From Acidobacteriaceae bacterium (GTDB lineage: Bacteria > Acidobacteriota > Terriglobia > Terriglobales > Acidobacteriaceae): a DNA stretch of 11,967 nucleotides. Where the stretch lies: positions 305 through 12,271 of the forward strand of contig DAHXOQ010000056.1 in assembly GCA_027364815.1 (NCBI GenBank), written 5' to 3'. Position 1 is the stretch's first letter. The number at the start of each line of letters is the position of its first letter. A model generated the notes under the pieces. It was given only the letters and a program-made list of their open reading frames with translations. It did not search any database and had not been told where the DNA came from. Shown piece after piece: positions 1-6,581 of the stretch. The translations under genes and the position numbers were made by a program.

Positions 1-1
1 C

Positions 2-118
2 GGCATGCAGAAGTGGCTTGAATTTCTCGACGGCCTTCTGCTCGGCTTGGGCGTCTGCTTCATCGTCGTTGCGTTCTTACGTAGCCGTAAAAAAAGCAAC
101 GAGTCGTCTACTCAATAA
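2..118 (+). CDS. C-terminal end of a small or truncated membrane protein
   Basis: An open frame enters from the left edge and ends at TAA 116-118. It encodes 38 residues, with an ATG at position 5 that could be an internal Met or the start of a 37-residue protein. Residues about 8-27 form one hydrophobic segment (LLLGLGVCFIVVAFL), followed by a basic patch RSRKK and a polar tail, as expected for a membrane anchor with a cytoplasmic C-terminus. The last 11 bases overlap the end of the convergent DCC-family gene. No family is recognisable from so short a stretch. Whether it is a complete single-span protein or the tail of a longer one cannot be decided without sequence to the left. Confidence 0.45.
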   Translation, partial: GMQKWLEFLDGLLLGLGVCFIVVAFLRSRKKSNESSTQ

Positions 119-545
119 AATGCCTGCGCTCATCCGCCGCAGGAACCGGGCAACTCGTCAGCCTCTTCCGAATCTTGAACCGGTTCCCTGCTACCATCCG
201 GTAGAAAAAATCTCTCACCACGCGCGGAATCACTCCGAGCAATCCGGCAATCCACGGCCACGGCTGTTTCAACTTCTTCAGCACTTCAACTATCGCCGCG
301 GAGTGCGTCAGAACCATCTCATCGTGAGAGCCAACATTCACCACCGCAAAAATCGTCTCCGGCTGCAGGGAATTCGCCACAAATCCATGCCGTTGAAGTA
401 TCTCTCTCACCCGCTCATCATCTACCGGAGCAAATCTCAGACAATCGAATCTATCCCGCTTTATCAACCACCGCACCGCTCCATTGCAGAGTGCGCAGTA
501 TCCATCAAAGAGAACAAGAACGCGGTCTCCGATTCTCATCTCCAT
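108..545 (-). CDS. DCC-family (DUF393, YuxK-like) thiol-disulfide oxidoreductase
   Basis: A protein of about 145 residues. Near the N-terminus it has the DCC-family signature FDGYCALCNGAVRW, whose CxxC cysteines are expected to be redox active in a thioredoxin-like fold. Near the C-terminus it has the second family signature, a basic stretch followed by TSCPVP. Length matches the family (about 120-150 residues). The family is usually called a predicted thiol-disulfide oxidoreductase; no substrate is established. Three starts are possible: GTG at 548, ATG at 545 and ATG at 539. I chose 545 because its A is also the last base of the pyrC stop (TGATG on the coding strand), an arrangement typical of translational coupling. 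It is therefore probably the last gene of the pyr operon. Any role in pyrimidine synthesis is unknown and the link may only be co-transcription. Confidence 0.85.
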   Translation of the reverse strand: MEMRIGDRVLVLFDGYCALCNGAVRWLIKRDRFDCLRFAPVDDERVREILQRHGFVANSLQPETIFAVVNVGSHDEMVLTHSAAIVEVLKKLKQPWPWIAGLLGVIPRVVRDFFYRMVAGNRFKIRKRLTSCPVPAADERRHFIE

Positions 546-1846
546 CACGCTTCAGCTTTAAATGCGACCTTGCCTTCACTGATTGTCCAATGCACTTTCC
601 CCCGCATCGTCCAACCATCAAACGGAGTATTCCTCGACTTCGACAACGTCTTTGCCGCGTCATACTTCCACTCTGCATTCGGATCAAAGATCAGCACATC
701 GGCAAAACTTCCCACCGCCAGCGTCCCGCGTCCCTTCAAATTCAGCAACGCCGCCGGTTGCGCGCTCATCAAGCTCAACACCCGCCCCAGCGGCAACTTC
801 CACTGATGATGCAACCACTCAAGCGACAAACCCAGAGAAGTCTCCAACCCCGTAATCCCATTGGGCGCGCGCTCAAACTCAACTTCCTTCTCATGCGCAG
901 CATGTGGAGCATGATCCGTCGCAATCGAATCCACCACTCCATCCATCAACGCCTCAACAATCGCATCGCGGTCTGCCGCCGAACGCAACGGCGGACACAT
1001 CTTGGCGTTGGTATTAAATTCCGCCACATGCTCATCCGTCAGCAGAAAATGATGCGGCGCAACTTCGCACGTCACTCGCATTCCATTTCGCCTCGCCTTG
1101 CGTATCGCCACTATCGCCGCCGCCGTTGAAGTATGCGCCACATGATAATGCGGCCGCAAATCATTGAGCTCGCCTACCAGCCTAATATCGCGTTCTACAA
1201 GTTGTGATTCGGCCTCCGCCGGCATCCCTCTCAGTCCCAGCCTGAACGCAACCGGCCCCGCGTTCATGCTTCCGCCCGCCGTCATATTCGTATCTTCCGC
1301 GTGCTGAATTACCGTGAGCCCGTGCCGCGCCGCCGAAGCCAGCGCCTCGCGCATCGTCGACTCTTTCAAAATCGGCAACCCGTCATCGCTGACCGCCACC
1401 ACACCCGCAGCTTTCAGCGCTGCGTAATCATTAATCGCTTCGCCCTTTACTCCACGCGTCGCCGCGCCAATCGGAAAAACCCGCACCCGTGCGCCACGCT
1501 CCGCCGCCTGCATCCCTCGTGTAATCTCAGGGGAATCATTCACCGGCGCTGTATTCGGCATCATGGCCACAGCCGTGAATCCACCCGCCGCCGCTGCCGC
1601 GCTACCGCTCGCAATCGTCTCTTTGTGCGCCTGCCCCGGTTCCCTGAAGTGAACATGTATATCCACCAGCCCCGGCGTTACCACCAAACCCTTCGCGTCA
1701 ATTACTTCCGCGTCGCCCGTGTTTTTAATCTTCCCCGGGCCCGCTATCTCCGCAACCCGTCCATCCTTCAGCAGCAAATCCTTCGCTGCATCCACACCCG
1801 CCGCTGGATCAAGCAACCGTCCACCATGAATCAATATCGTTTTCAT
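545..1846 (-). CDS. pyrC: dihydroorotase (class I), third step of UMP synthesis
   Basis: Catalyses reversible cyclisation of N-carbamoyl-L-aspartate to dihydroorotate in de novo pyrimidine synthesis; cytoplasmic. The 433-residue length fits class I bacterial dihydroorotases. Metal and active-site motifs are in order: PGLVDIHVHFREPG (His64, His66, Arg68), SDDG (Asp154/155, where class I enzymes have a bridging Asp rather than a carboxylated Lys), QHAED (His182), VAHTST (His238) and ATDHAPH (Asp311, His312). The amidohydrolase beta-sandwich is formed from the N-terminal about 55 residues and the C-terminal about 70, which contain a typical GSFADVLIFDP segment. The start ATG overlaps the pyrB stop as ATGA, so translation is probably coupled. 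In Aquifex, class I PyrC and PyrB form a complex; the overlap makes that plausible here but the sequence does not show it. Confidence 0.96.
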   Translation of the reverse strand: MKTILIHGGRLLDPAAGVDAAKDLLLKDGRVAEIAGPGKIKNTGDAEVIDAKGLVVTPGLVDIHVHFREPGQAHKETIASGSAAAAAGGFTAVAMMPNTAPVNDSPEITRGMQAAERGARVRVFPIGAATRGVKGEAINDYAALKAAGVVAVSDDGLPILKESTMREALASAARHGLTVIQHAEDTNMTAGGSMNAGPVAFRLGLRGMPAEAESQLVERDIRLVGELNDLRPHYHVAHTSTAAAIVAIRKARRNGMRVTCEVAPHHFLLTDEHVAEFNTNAKMCPPLRSAADRDAIVEALMDGVVDSIATDHAPHAAHEKEVEFERAPNGITGLETSLGLSLEWLHHQWKLPLGRVLSLMSAQPAALLNLKGRGTLAVGSFADVLIFDPNAEWKYDAAKTLSKSRNTPFDGWTMRGKVHWTISEGKVAFKAEA

Positions 1847-2931
1847 CGGCGGTTCTCCTGTCCAAACAACGTCGGCATCTCCAGCGCATCCAGCGCAGCG
1901 TAGGCCCGCTCCACCAGAGCCATCCTGATTGGCAATCCGTTGTGCACCTGCTCCAGAATGCAGGAGTTCTCGCCGTCAGCCACGGCCGACGTCAATTCCA
2001 GACCGCGAATAATCGGCCCCGGATGCAGCACCAATGCCTTCGGCGCATACTTCGCCAACCGTTCTTCCGTCAGTTGATAATTCTTTTTGTATTCTTCCAA
2101 ATCCAAATCAAGACCCGCCAGCCGCTCCGTCTGCACCCGCAGCATAATCAGCGCATCCGATTTTTCCAGCGCCGTTTCAAAATTCCGCTCAATCCTGATT
2201 CCCCCGCTTTTCAAATCACGCCCCATCGTCACCGCAATCTCCGGCAGCAACTCGGGCGGCCCCGTCAGCACCACCTCTGCACCCAGCCTCGGCAGCAGCA
2301 ACATATTCGATCGCGCCACTCGGCTGTGCAGAATATCGCCTACAATCGTCAGCGTGTATCCCTTCAGCGTCTCCGCCGTCAACTCCGCATCGCCCGTAAA
2401 ATGCCTGGGGCTCACATGACCCAGCAGCGTTCGCAAATCCAGCAGCGCCTGCGAAGGATGCTGATGCCAGCCATCGCCCGCATTCAAAACCGGCAAGCCC
2501 GTAAACTGCTCCAGCAGCCACGGCGCCCCCGACGAGTTGTGGCGCAGAATAATCGCCTCCACTCCAATCGCTTTCAGCGTCAGCCCCGTGTCCTTGAGCG
2601 ACTCGCCTTTCTCAATGCTGCTCGACAAATTTGAAACCAGCGTCGTATCGATCCCCAGCCCCTTCGCCGCCAGCTCAAAACTCGTCCTCGTCCGCGTTGA
2701 AGCCTCGTAAAACAGCAGCCCCAGCCGCCGTCTCGCCAGCCGGTTCGCCCGCATCAGCGGATTCTCCCGCTCCAGTACATGCGCGCGATGCAGAAGATGC
2801 GTAATCTCCGCCAAAGAAAAATGCTCCACTGAAAGAGCGGAGCCGGGATGATGCGTGAATGGAAGTGTAGGCGCAGCGGGTAAGCTGACTTTTCGACGTG
2901 CGGAACTATTTGCTTGCGTCGTCATAATCAT
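1843..2931 (-). CDS. pyrB: aspartate carbamoyltransferase catalytic subunit
   Basis: Forms N-carbamoyl-L-aspartate from carbamoyl phosphate and L-aspartate, the committed step of pyrimidine synthesis; cytoplasmic, active as a trimer. Recognisable motifs: carbamoyl-phosphate loop FYEASTRTRTSFE (STRTR at residues 78-82), EKGESLKDT (Lys108), HPSQALLDL (His158), RVQTER (Arg265 region) and HPGPIIRG (residues 303-310), where most bacterial homologues have Asn in place of the second Ile. At 362 residues it is longer than typical (about 310), mainly through some 30 polar N-terminal residues before the first helix. ATG 2931 and ATG 2925 are both possible starts and neither has a strong Shine-Dalgarno. 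No regulatory subunit gene (pyrI) is present, and adjacent pyrR suggests RNA-level control. It follows pyrR by 116 bases and overlaps pyrC by 4. Confidence 0.96.
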   Translation of the reverse strand: MIMTTQANSSARRKVSLPAAPTLPFTHHPGSALSVEHFSLAEITHLLHRAHVLERENPLMRANRLARRRLGLLFYEASTRTRTSFELAAKGLGIDTTLVSNLSSSIEKGESLKDTGLTLKAIGVEAIILRHNSSGAPWLLEQFTGLPVLNAGDGWHQHPSQALLDLRTLLGHVSPRHFTGDAELTAETLKGYTLTIVGDILHSRVARSNMLLLPRLGAEVVLTGPPELLPEIAVTMGRDLKSGGIRIERNFETALEKSDALIMLRVQTERLAGLDLDLEEYKKNYQLTEERLAKYAPKALVLHPGPIIRGLELTSAVADGENSCILEQVHNGLPIRMALVERAYAALDALEMPTLFGQENRR

Positions 2932-2956
2932 ATTTTCAGTTCATAAATCTTGATCC

Positions 2957-2994
2957 CCAACCTCACGGCGCTCTTCTTTTGCCGTCAGCGTTGG
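2957..2994 (-). promoter_or_regulatory. hairpin in the pyrR-pyrB intergenic region, possible attenuator
   Basis: On the transcribed (minus) strand CCAAC plus ACGGC pair with GCCGT plus GTTGG around an 11-base loop, with a small internal loop between the two 5-bp stems. A second copy of GCCGTGAG (plus-strand CTCACGGC at 3013-3020 and 2962-2969) lies upstream, so the central ACGGC could pair with either copy, giving two mutually exclusive structures. There is no run of U after the hairpin, so it is not a standard terminator, and the Bacillus PyrR-binding consensus is not obvious. Folding was done by eye. A regulatory role is inference from its position between pyrR and the biosynthetic genes. 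Confidence 0.35.
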
Positions 2995-3047
2995 TTACAA
3001 AGTTGCTTCATTCTCACGGCCGAAGGCGTCTGCCGCACTGCGAGTGC

Positions 3048-3617
3048 TCAATCGACTTTTTCAACCAACTGAACCTGCTCGTCGTTATCCACTGCCTGGA
3101 ACTTCACGTCGATAATCTCTCTGCTACTCGTCGGCACATGCTTGCCCACGTACGTCGCCTCAATCGGCAACTCGCGATGTCCGCGATCGATCAGCACCGC
3201 CAACTGCACCCGCCGCGGCCTGCCATGATCAAACAACGCATCCAGCGCCGCACGAATTGTTCGCCCCGTGTAAAGCACGTCGTCGCACAGAATCACATCG
3301 CGCCCGTTCACATCAAACCCGAGCGAGCCTTCCGTCACCACCGGCCTCACATCATGCGTCGTCAGATCGTCGCGATAAAAACGAATATCCAGAACGCCCG
3401 TATCAATCGTGCGTTTTTCAATACCGGCAATCAGCTTAGCCAGCCGCTCGGCCAGAGGAATTCCGCGCCGCTTGATTCCCACCAGCGCCAGTCCCTCGCT
3501 GCCATTTGTCTTCTCAACAATCTCGTGCGCCAGCCGCACAAGTGTGCGTTCAATCTCCGATGCGGACATCAAACGCCCTTTCAGGCGCAAATTCGGTGTT
3601 TTCGCTTCTTCGCTCAT
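3048..3617 (-). CDS. pyrR: PyrR, pyr operon regulator and uracil phosphoribosyltransferase
   Basis: Type I phosphoribosyltransferase-fold protein. In studied bacteria PyrR binds pyr mRNA in response to UMP/UTP and often also converts uracil plus PRPP to UMP. The PRPP-binding signature is clear: DVILCDDVLYTGRT at residues 107-120. Other family features are VGIKRRG (residues 46-52), DIRFYRDDL (77-85) and LIDRGHRELPI (142-152). The frame remains open up to 3671, but ATG 3617 is preferred: it gives 189 residues, near the usual 180, and has an AGAGAG ribosome-binding site 6-8 bases upstream. The 18 residues added by the longer start are not family-like. It is the first gene of the pyr operon. A candidate promoter lies at 3733-3761, leaving a leader of roughly 110 bases. 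Confidence 0.95.
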   Translation of the reverse strand: MSEEAKTPNLRLKGRLMSASEIERTLVRLAHEIVEKTNGSEGLALVGIKRRGIPLAERLAKLIAGIEKRTIDTGVLDIRFYRDDLTTHDVRPVVTEGSLGFDVNGRDVILCDDVLYTGRTIRAALDALFDHGRPRRVQLAVLIDRGHRELPIEATYVGKHVPTSSREIIDVKFQAVDNDEQVQLVEKVD

Positions 3618-3705
3618 ATGTGCTCTCTTCTGCTGAGAATACGGGGCCACTCCGCTCCCGGGCAAGTGCAACCATCACATTCCGCTGTGGAGAAACCGTC
3701 TCAAA

Positions 3706-3770
3706 TTGAGAACTCGCAACTGCAATCTGTGCATTTAAAACTGAGAACTGTGATCTGACAACTGACAACT
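3706..3770. repeat. short degenerate GAGAACT / TGACAACT repeat cluster between divergent genes
   Basis: Plus-strand units TTGAGAACTCGCAACTG, CTGAGAACTGTGATCTG, ACAACTGACAACT form a loose tandem array of CTGAGAACT-like words. On the minus strand it reads CAGTTCTCAGTT, a simple-repeat pattern that often produces spurious reading frames of the SQFSVLNSQF type; such a frame is present here on the minus strand. It sits in the divergent promoter region between pyrR and the zinc-ribbon gene and overlaps the candidate promoters of both. Confidence 0.5.
3733..3761 (-). promoter_or_regulatory. candidate sigma-70 promoter for pyrR
   Basis: On the minus strand TTGTCA (3761-3756), a 17-base spacer and TTAAAT (3738-3733) match the -35/-10 consensus at 5/6 and 4/6 positions. 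It lies about 115 bases upstream of the preferred pyrR start. The leader also contains a 13-base palindrome (TCTCAAATTGAGA, 3699-3711). Called by eye from consensus and spacing only; the region is AT-rich and repetitive, so chance matches are possible. Confidence 0.35.
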
Positions 3771-3791
3771 ATCTTTAAAATGGCGTAGACT
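3762..3791 (+). promoter_or_regulatory. candidate promoter for the zinc-ribbon gene
   Basis: CTGACA (3762-3767), an 18-base spacer and TAGACT (3786-3791) resemble a sigma-70 promoter (5/6 and 4/6 matches) about 65 bases before the preferred start of the zinc-ribbon gene. Its -35 box lies immediately beside the -35 box proposed for pyrR on the other strand, so the two promoters would be back to back. Consensus matching by eye only. Confidence 0.25.
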
Positions 3792-3856
3792 CATCTGAAG
3801 CCTCCCCTTGGCTTGTTGTCGTGCTTGCACTACTGTTTTACGAGGCTTTTTTCATT

Positions 3857-4573
3857 ATGGACGCGCAAATCACGGCTTTGGTTCGGTTGCAGGCAGTCGA
3901 GTTGGAACGCATTCGCCTGAGCGCATACCTCAAAGCTCTGCCCAAGGAAATTCGCGAGGCTGAAAGCGCGCTGGCAGCCGCGCATGAAGCCGTCACTGCC
4001 GCATCCAACGCTCTTAATCGCGAAGAAACTCTCCGCACCCGCCTCGAACGAGAAACACTCTCGCATCAACAAAAGGCCGCCCGCTTCAAAGCCCAGCTCG
4101 ATTCCGTCACCACCACCGCGCAAGCCGCCGCCATCGAGCATGAAATCGGTTTCGCCCAGGCCGAAATCAAACGCCTTGAAGAAGAGGGCATGCTCAGCCT
4201 GCAACGCACCGACGACGCCGAAACCGCTCTCGCCAAGGCCCGCTCCAGTGTTGAAGATCTCGCCGACACCCTTGAGAAAACCATCAGCGGCGTTCGCAAG
4301 CGCGAGGCCGAAGCAAAAGCAACACTCGCCACCCTCGACGCCGAGCGCGCACCCCTGCGCAGCCTCATCGACGAAGAATTCCTCATCCGTTTCGATCGCA
4401 TCAACACCAGCAGAGGCACCGGCCTTGCCAAAGCCGAACGCCAGCAATGCGGTGGCTGCCAAATGGGAATCCGCCCTCAAATGTGGAATCAACTTCGCGA
4501 AGGTCAACTGCTCATCTGCGACAGTTGCAGCCGCCTCCTCTACTTCGACCCCGCAATCGTCGCGCAATCCTGA
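3857..4573 (+). CDS. coiled-coil protein with C-terminal C4 zinc ribbon (DUF164 family)
   Basis: A 238-residue cytoplasmic protein. Residues about 1-175 are a long, charged, Ala/Glu/Lys/Arg-rich helical hairpin of heptad-like character. Residues about 195-228 form a zinc ribbon with CGGC and CDSC pairs (Cys198, 201, 221, 224) and the family-typical segment C-GGC-MGIRPQ...LREG. This matches the widespread bacterial C4-type zinc-ribbon/DUF164 family, proposed to act as a nucleic-acid-binding or chaperone-like coiled coil; no enzymatic activity is established. The frame extends to ATG 3821, but ATG 3857 is preferred because homologues begin close to the MDAQ...L..LQ..E helix and GAGG precedes it. 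The added 12 residues are hydrophobic and atypical. It is followed by the nucleotidase after 56 bases, probably in the same transcript. Confidence 0.88.
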   Translation: MDAQITALVRLQAVELERIRLSAYLKALPKEIREAESALAAAHEAVTAASNALNREETLRTRLERETLSHQQKAARFKAQLDSVTTTAQAAAIEHEIGFAQAEIKRLEEEGMLSLQRTDDAETALAKARSSVEDLADTLEKTISGVRKREAEAKATLATLDAERAPLRSLIDEEFLIRFDRINTSRGTGLAKAERQQCGGCQMGIRPQMWNQLREGQLLICDSCSRLLYFDPAIVAQS

Positions 4574-4629
4574 TCGCACATCAAACTTCCAGACCCATGC
4601 ATTAAAATCTCCATCAGGGGAAGAAGCAC

Positions 4630-5172
4630 GTGCAGCGTATCTGTGTCGACATGGACGAAGTAATGGCCGATACTCTCGCCGAGAATCTCCGCCGCTACAA
4701 CGAAGAATTCAACGAGCGAGTCACCCGTGATGAACTCACCGGAAAAGGCCTCTGGGAGATCTCTCCCCTCGACCGTCACGACCGCCTGCGCGCCTACTTT
4801 GACGAATTGGATTTCTTCGCCGACCTTGAAGTCATGCCTGATTCACAAGCCGTACTTCAGGATCTCAGCCATCGTTACGACATCTTCATCGCCAGCGCAG
4901 CCATGGTTGTCCCTTTCTCCTTCGATGCAAAATTCCGCTGGCTCCAGCGACACTTTCCCTTCATTCCTCAAACTCACTACATTTTCTGCGGCGACAAAAG
5001 CATCTTGAGAGCCGACTTCCTCATTGACGATCTCCCCCGCAACATCCAGAACTTCGTCGGCCAGGGTCTCCTCTACACTTCACCCCACAACCTCAGCGCC
5101 ACCGGCTACCTCCGCGTCAACGACTGGAAAGAAGTCGCAGCCTACTTCGCCAATCTCCCCCAAACAAAATAA
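4630..5172 (+). CDS. 5'(3')-deoxyribonucleotidase-like HAD phosphatase (NT5C family)
   Basis: A 180-residue HAD-superfamily enzyme, predicted to dephosphorylate (deoxy)nucleoside monophosphates in the cytoplasm. HAD motif I is DMDEV near the N-terminus (Asp7 nucleophile, Asp9 acid/base). Motif II is IASAAM (Ser89), motif III is the Lys of CGDKS (Lys123), and motif IV is LIDDLPRN (Asp133, Asp134). The C1 cap is residues about 15-70. Length and motif spacing match the NT5C family (YorS/YqfW-type bacterial members). The start is GTG at 4630, supported by AGGGGAAG eight bases upstream; there is no suitable ATG before motif I. A nucleotide-pool role would fit the nearby pyr operon, but the two are divergently transcribed. 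The exact substrate cannot be read from sequence. Confidence 0.88.
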   Translation: MQRICVDMDEVMADTLAENLRRYNEEFNERVTRDELTGKGLWEISPLDRHDRLRAYFDELDFFADLEVMPDSQAVLQDLSHRYDIFIASAAMVVPFSFDAKFRWLQRHFPFIPQTHYIFCGDKSILRADFLIDDLPRNIQNFVGQGLLYTSPHNLSATGYLRVNDWKEVAAYFANLPQTK

Positions 5173-5456
5173 TCGTGCACTTTCTCAATTCATTAATGAT
5201 CTGGGTGCCCCATTCTCGCTTTGTTTGAGACACGGGATATATATCTATAGCTTTTTATAGCTTGTCATCCTGAGCGAAACGCAGCGCAACCGGGGTCCCC
5301 AACGATTGCACTTGATCGTTGGGATGGGGAGCGAAGTGCAGTCAAAGTATCTGCGGTTGTATTTGCGGTTGCTTTTTCTTCTATTCACCAATGAACTGTG
5401 TGCGCCATCCTCGCGCATTTTGCAAAGGGTGAGATACCAAATTCTTCCACCGCCGC
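5173..5456. other. non-coding intergenic stretch made of degenerate repeats
   Basis: No convincing gene is present; the short minus-strand frame here is a by-product of the repeats. From left to right it holds GGGTGCCCCATTCTCGC (5203-5219), an AT-rich stretch with a small CTATA/TATAG inverted repeat (5246-5261), a TGTCATCCTGAGCG-type element (5264 to about 5370), and a second degenerate GTGCGCCATCC...AAAGGGTGAGATACC module (5400-5440). I associate these words with dispersed intergenic repeats in Terriglobia genomes, from memory rather than a search. The stretch separates a plus-strand unit ending at 5172 from a minus-strand unit ending at 5504. Confidence 0.6.
5264..5370. repeat. TGTCATCCTGAGCG-type intergenic element with internal hairpin
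   Basis: Starts with TGTCATCCTGAGCGAA and runs through GGGGTCCCC, a 9-bp inverted repeat CCCAACGAT / ATCGTTGGG (5298-5306 and 5315-5323, loop 8), GGAGCGAAGTGCAGTC, and a tail of two TGCGGTTG words (5352-5359 and 5364-5371 region). The opening word and the AGCGAA...GCAGTC...GTATCTGCGGTTG order resemble a dispersed repeat common in acidobacterial intergenic DNA. It has no coding capacity. Whether it is mobile or acts as a transcript-end structure cannot be told from a single copy. Confidence 0.55.
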
Positions 5457-5493
5457 AAAAAAAGATAAGGCACGGCTTTCGCCGTGCCTTATC
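5457..5493 (-). terminator. Rho-independent terminator of the sigma/anti-sigma/PDZ unit
   Basis: On the minus strand a perfect 13-bp stem, GATAAGGCACGGC pairing with GCCGTGCCTTATC, closes a GAAA tetraloop and is followed directly by seven T. It begins 11 bases after the stop of the PDZ gene. On the plus strand there is no T run after the stem, so it should act only on the leftward transcript. Confidence 0.93.
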
Positions 5494-5503
5494 CATCATC
5501 ACT

Positions 5504-6436
5504 CTACGCACTCAAACCAAATGTCTCCACCACGACCATGCTTTTATGTTTCTTCGAATCCACCTGCATCATCAGCGTGATCTGCCTCTTATCCCGCAGC
5601 ACCGTCACCGGCACAGGCTTATCCTGATTCACATGCAGCGCACGCTCCCAATCTGCAATCGTCGCAATCGAATCATTCCCCACCTTCAAAATAATGTCGT
5701 GCGTCTTCAGTCCTGCTTTTTCTGCTTCGCTCTTCTTCAAAATACTCTTCACTATCAATCCATTCTGCAAGCCCAGATAATCAGACATCTGCGCCGATAA
5801 CGGCTCAACCGTCGCTCCCACATTCAAGCTCGCGCCGCCAGTCCACCAGTGGAAGAATCCCGCTGAAGGAGTCTCGAAATCCGTCACTCCATTCGTACTG
5901 CCCAGGATTGCCATCCCTTGATTTCCTTTTGTGCCTGCGCCCTGCGATTGAATTTGTTGCTGCATATTCTTCGCAATAATCTTCCGGTCTTCAAGCTGTG
6001 TCTCAAAGTGCAATGTCATTCCATCGCGATTAACCGTCAGCACAACCTTGTGTCCCGCCGGAATCTCCCTCAGCATCCGCCGCAACTGCTCGCTGCCTAC
6101 TATCGCCTGCCCGTTCAACTGCAGTATCACGTCGTTTACACGCAGCCCAATCTTGCCCGCCGGTGCATCGTGGTCTATCAACGTAATAATCGCTCCGTGC
6201 AATTCCTTGAGTCTCAACGCCTGCTGATGCTCCGTATCCACATCCATCAGGTCAACGCCCAAATATCCCTGCGAGTTATTGTGAAGCAGCAGCGGATTCG
6301 GCAGCCCAATGAACTGATTCAAATGTAAGGATTGCGCTCGCACCTCACCGACAAGGATTGCTCCGGTAATCACGAGTGCTGCCACAGTGAAAGTGGCGAA
6401 TTTTCTAGTCGGAATTGGGGAATTGTTCTTGATCAT
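5504..6436 (-). CDS. exported protein with two PDZ domains, no protease domain
   Basis: With the chosen start the protein has about 310 residues: a signal peptide (basic n-region PTRK, hydrophobic core, cleavage likely after VRA), PDZ1 at about residues 56-148 and PDZ2 at about 204-292. PDZ1 includes GYLGVDLMDV, DAPAGKIGLRVNDVI and a closing VNRDG. PDZ2 includes PLSAQMSDYLGLQNG and SEAEKAGLKTHDIILKVG. The pair resembles the C-terminal half of HtrA/DegP proteases, but no trypsin-like domain or GNSGG motif is present. It is expected in the periplasm or at the outer face of the inner membrane, binding exposed C-termini. The frame is open to ATG 6478, and ATG 6466 is also possible. I favour 6436 because it gives a normal signal peptide and has GAAGAG upstream. 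Last gene of the unit; strong terminator follows. Confidence 0.85.
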   Translation of the reverse strand: MIKNNSPIPTRKFATFTVAALVITGAILVGEVRAQSLHLNQFIGLPNPLLLHNNSQGYLGVDLMDVDTEHQQALRLKELHGAIITLIDHDAPAGKIGLRVNDVILQLNGQAIVGSEQLRRMLREIPAGHKVVLTVNRDGMTLHFETQLEDRKIIAKNMQQQIQSQGAGTKGNQGMAILGSTNGVTDFETPSAGFFHWWTGGASLNVGATVEPLSAQMSDYLGLQNGLIVKSILKKSEAEKAGLKTHDIILKVGNDSIATIADWERALHVNQDKPVPVTVLRDKRQITLMMQVDSKKHKSMVVVETFGLSA

Positions 6437-6581
6437 TTTCTCTTCAGCCTCAAAAAAGTGGTTCATCATTTCCTGCATACGAGATTTTCTAACTCACTCT
6501 CGTTTTGGGGCTCTCCCTCGCTGCCCCCTCATTTGTTGACGAGGATGAAGCGCAAAGGTGAGACCCTGTTTCAATTCCGTA

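Noticed and set aside
18..806. 262-codon plus-strand open frame opposite the DCC gene and the end of pyrC
   Set aside because: Crosses two well-supported minus-strand genes, has an Arg/His/Pro-rich low-information composition and no motif; antisense shadow in C-rich DNA.
3550..3768. 72-codon minus-strand open frame upstream of and overlapping pyrR
   Set aside because: Its N-terminus is a translation of the CAGTTCTCAGTT simple repeat and the rest is out of frame over pyrR.
3830..4579. 249-codon minus-strand open frame mirroring the zinc-ribbon gene
   Set aside because: Gly/Phe/Ala-rich translation of the complement of a coiled-coil gene; the plus strand has a clear zinc ribbon and start.
5245..5511. 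88-codon minus-strand open frame over the repeat region and terminator
   Set aside because: Translation of TGTCATCCTGAGCG-type repeats and of the terminator stem; no coding character.
6490..6535. GGGGC...GCCCC pairing in the gap between the anti-sigma and PDZ genes
   Set aside because: Five base pairs, 11-base loop and no T run; too weak to call a terminator or attenuator.
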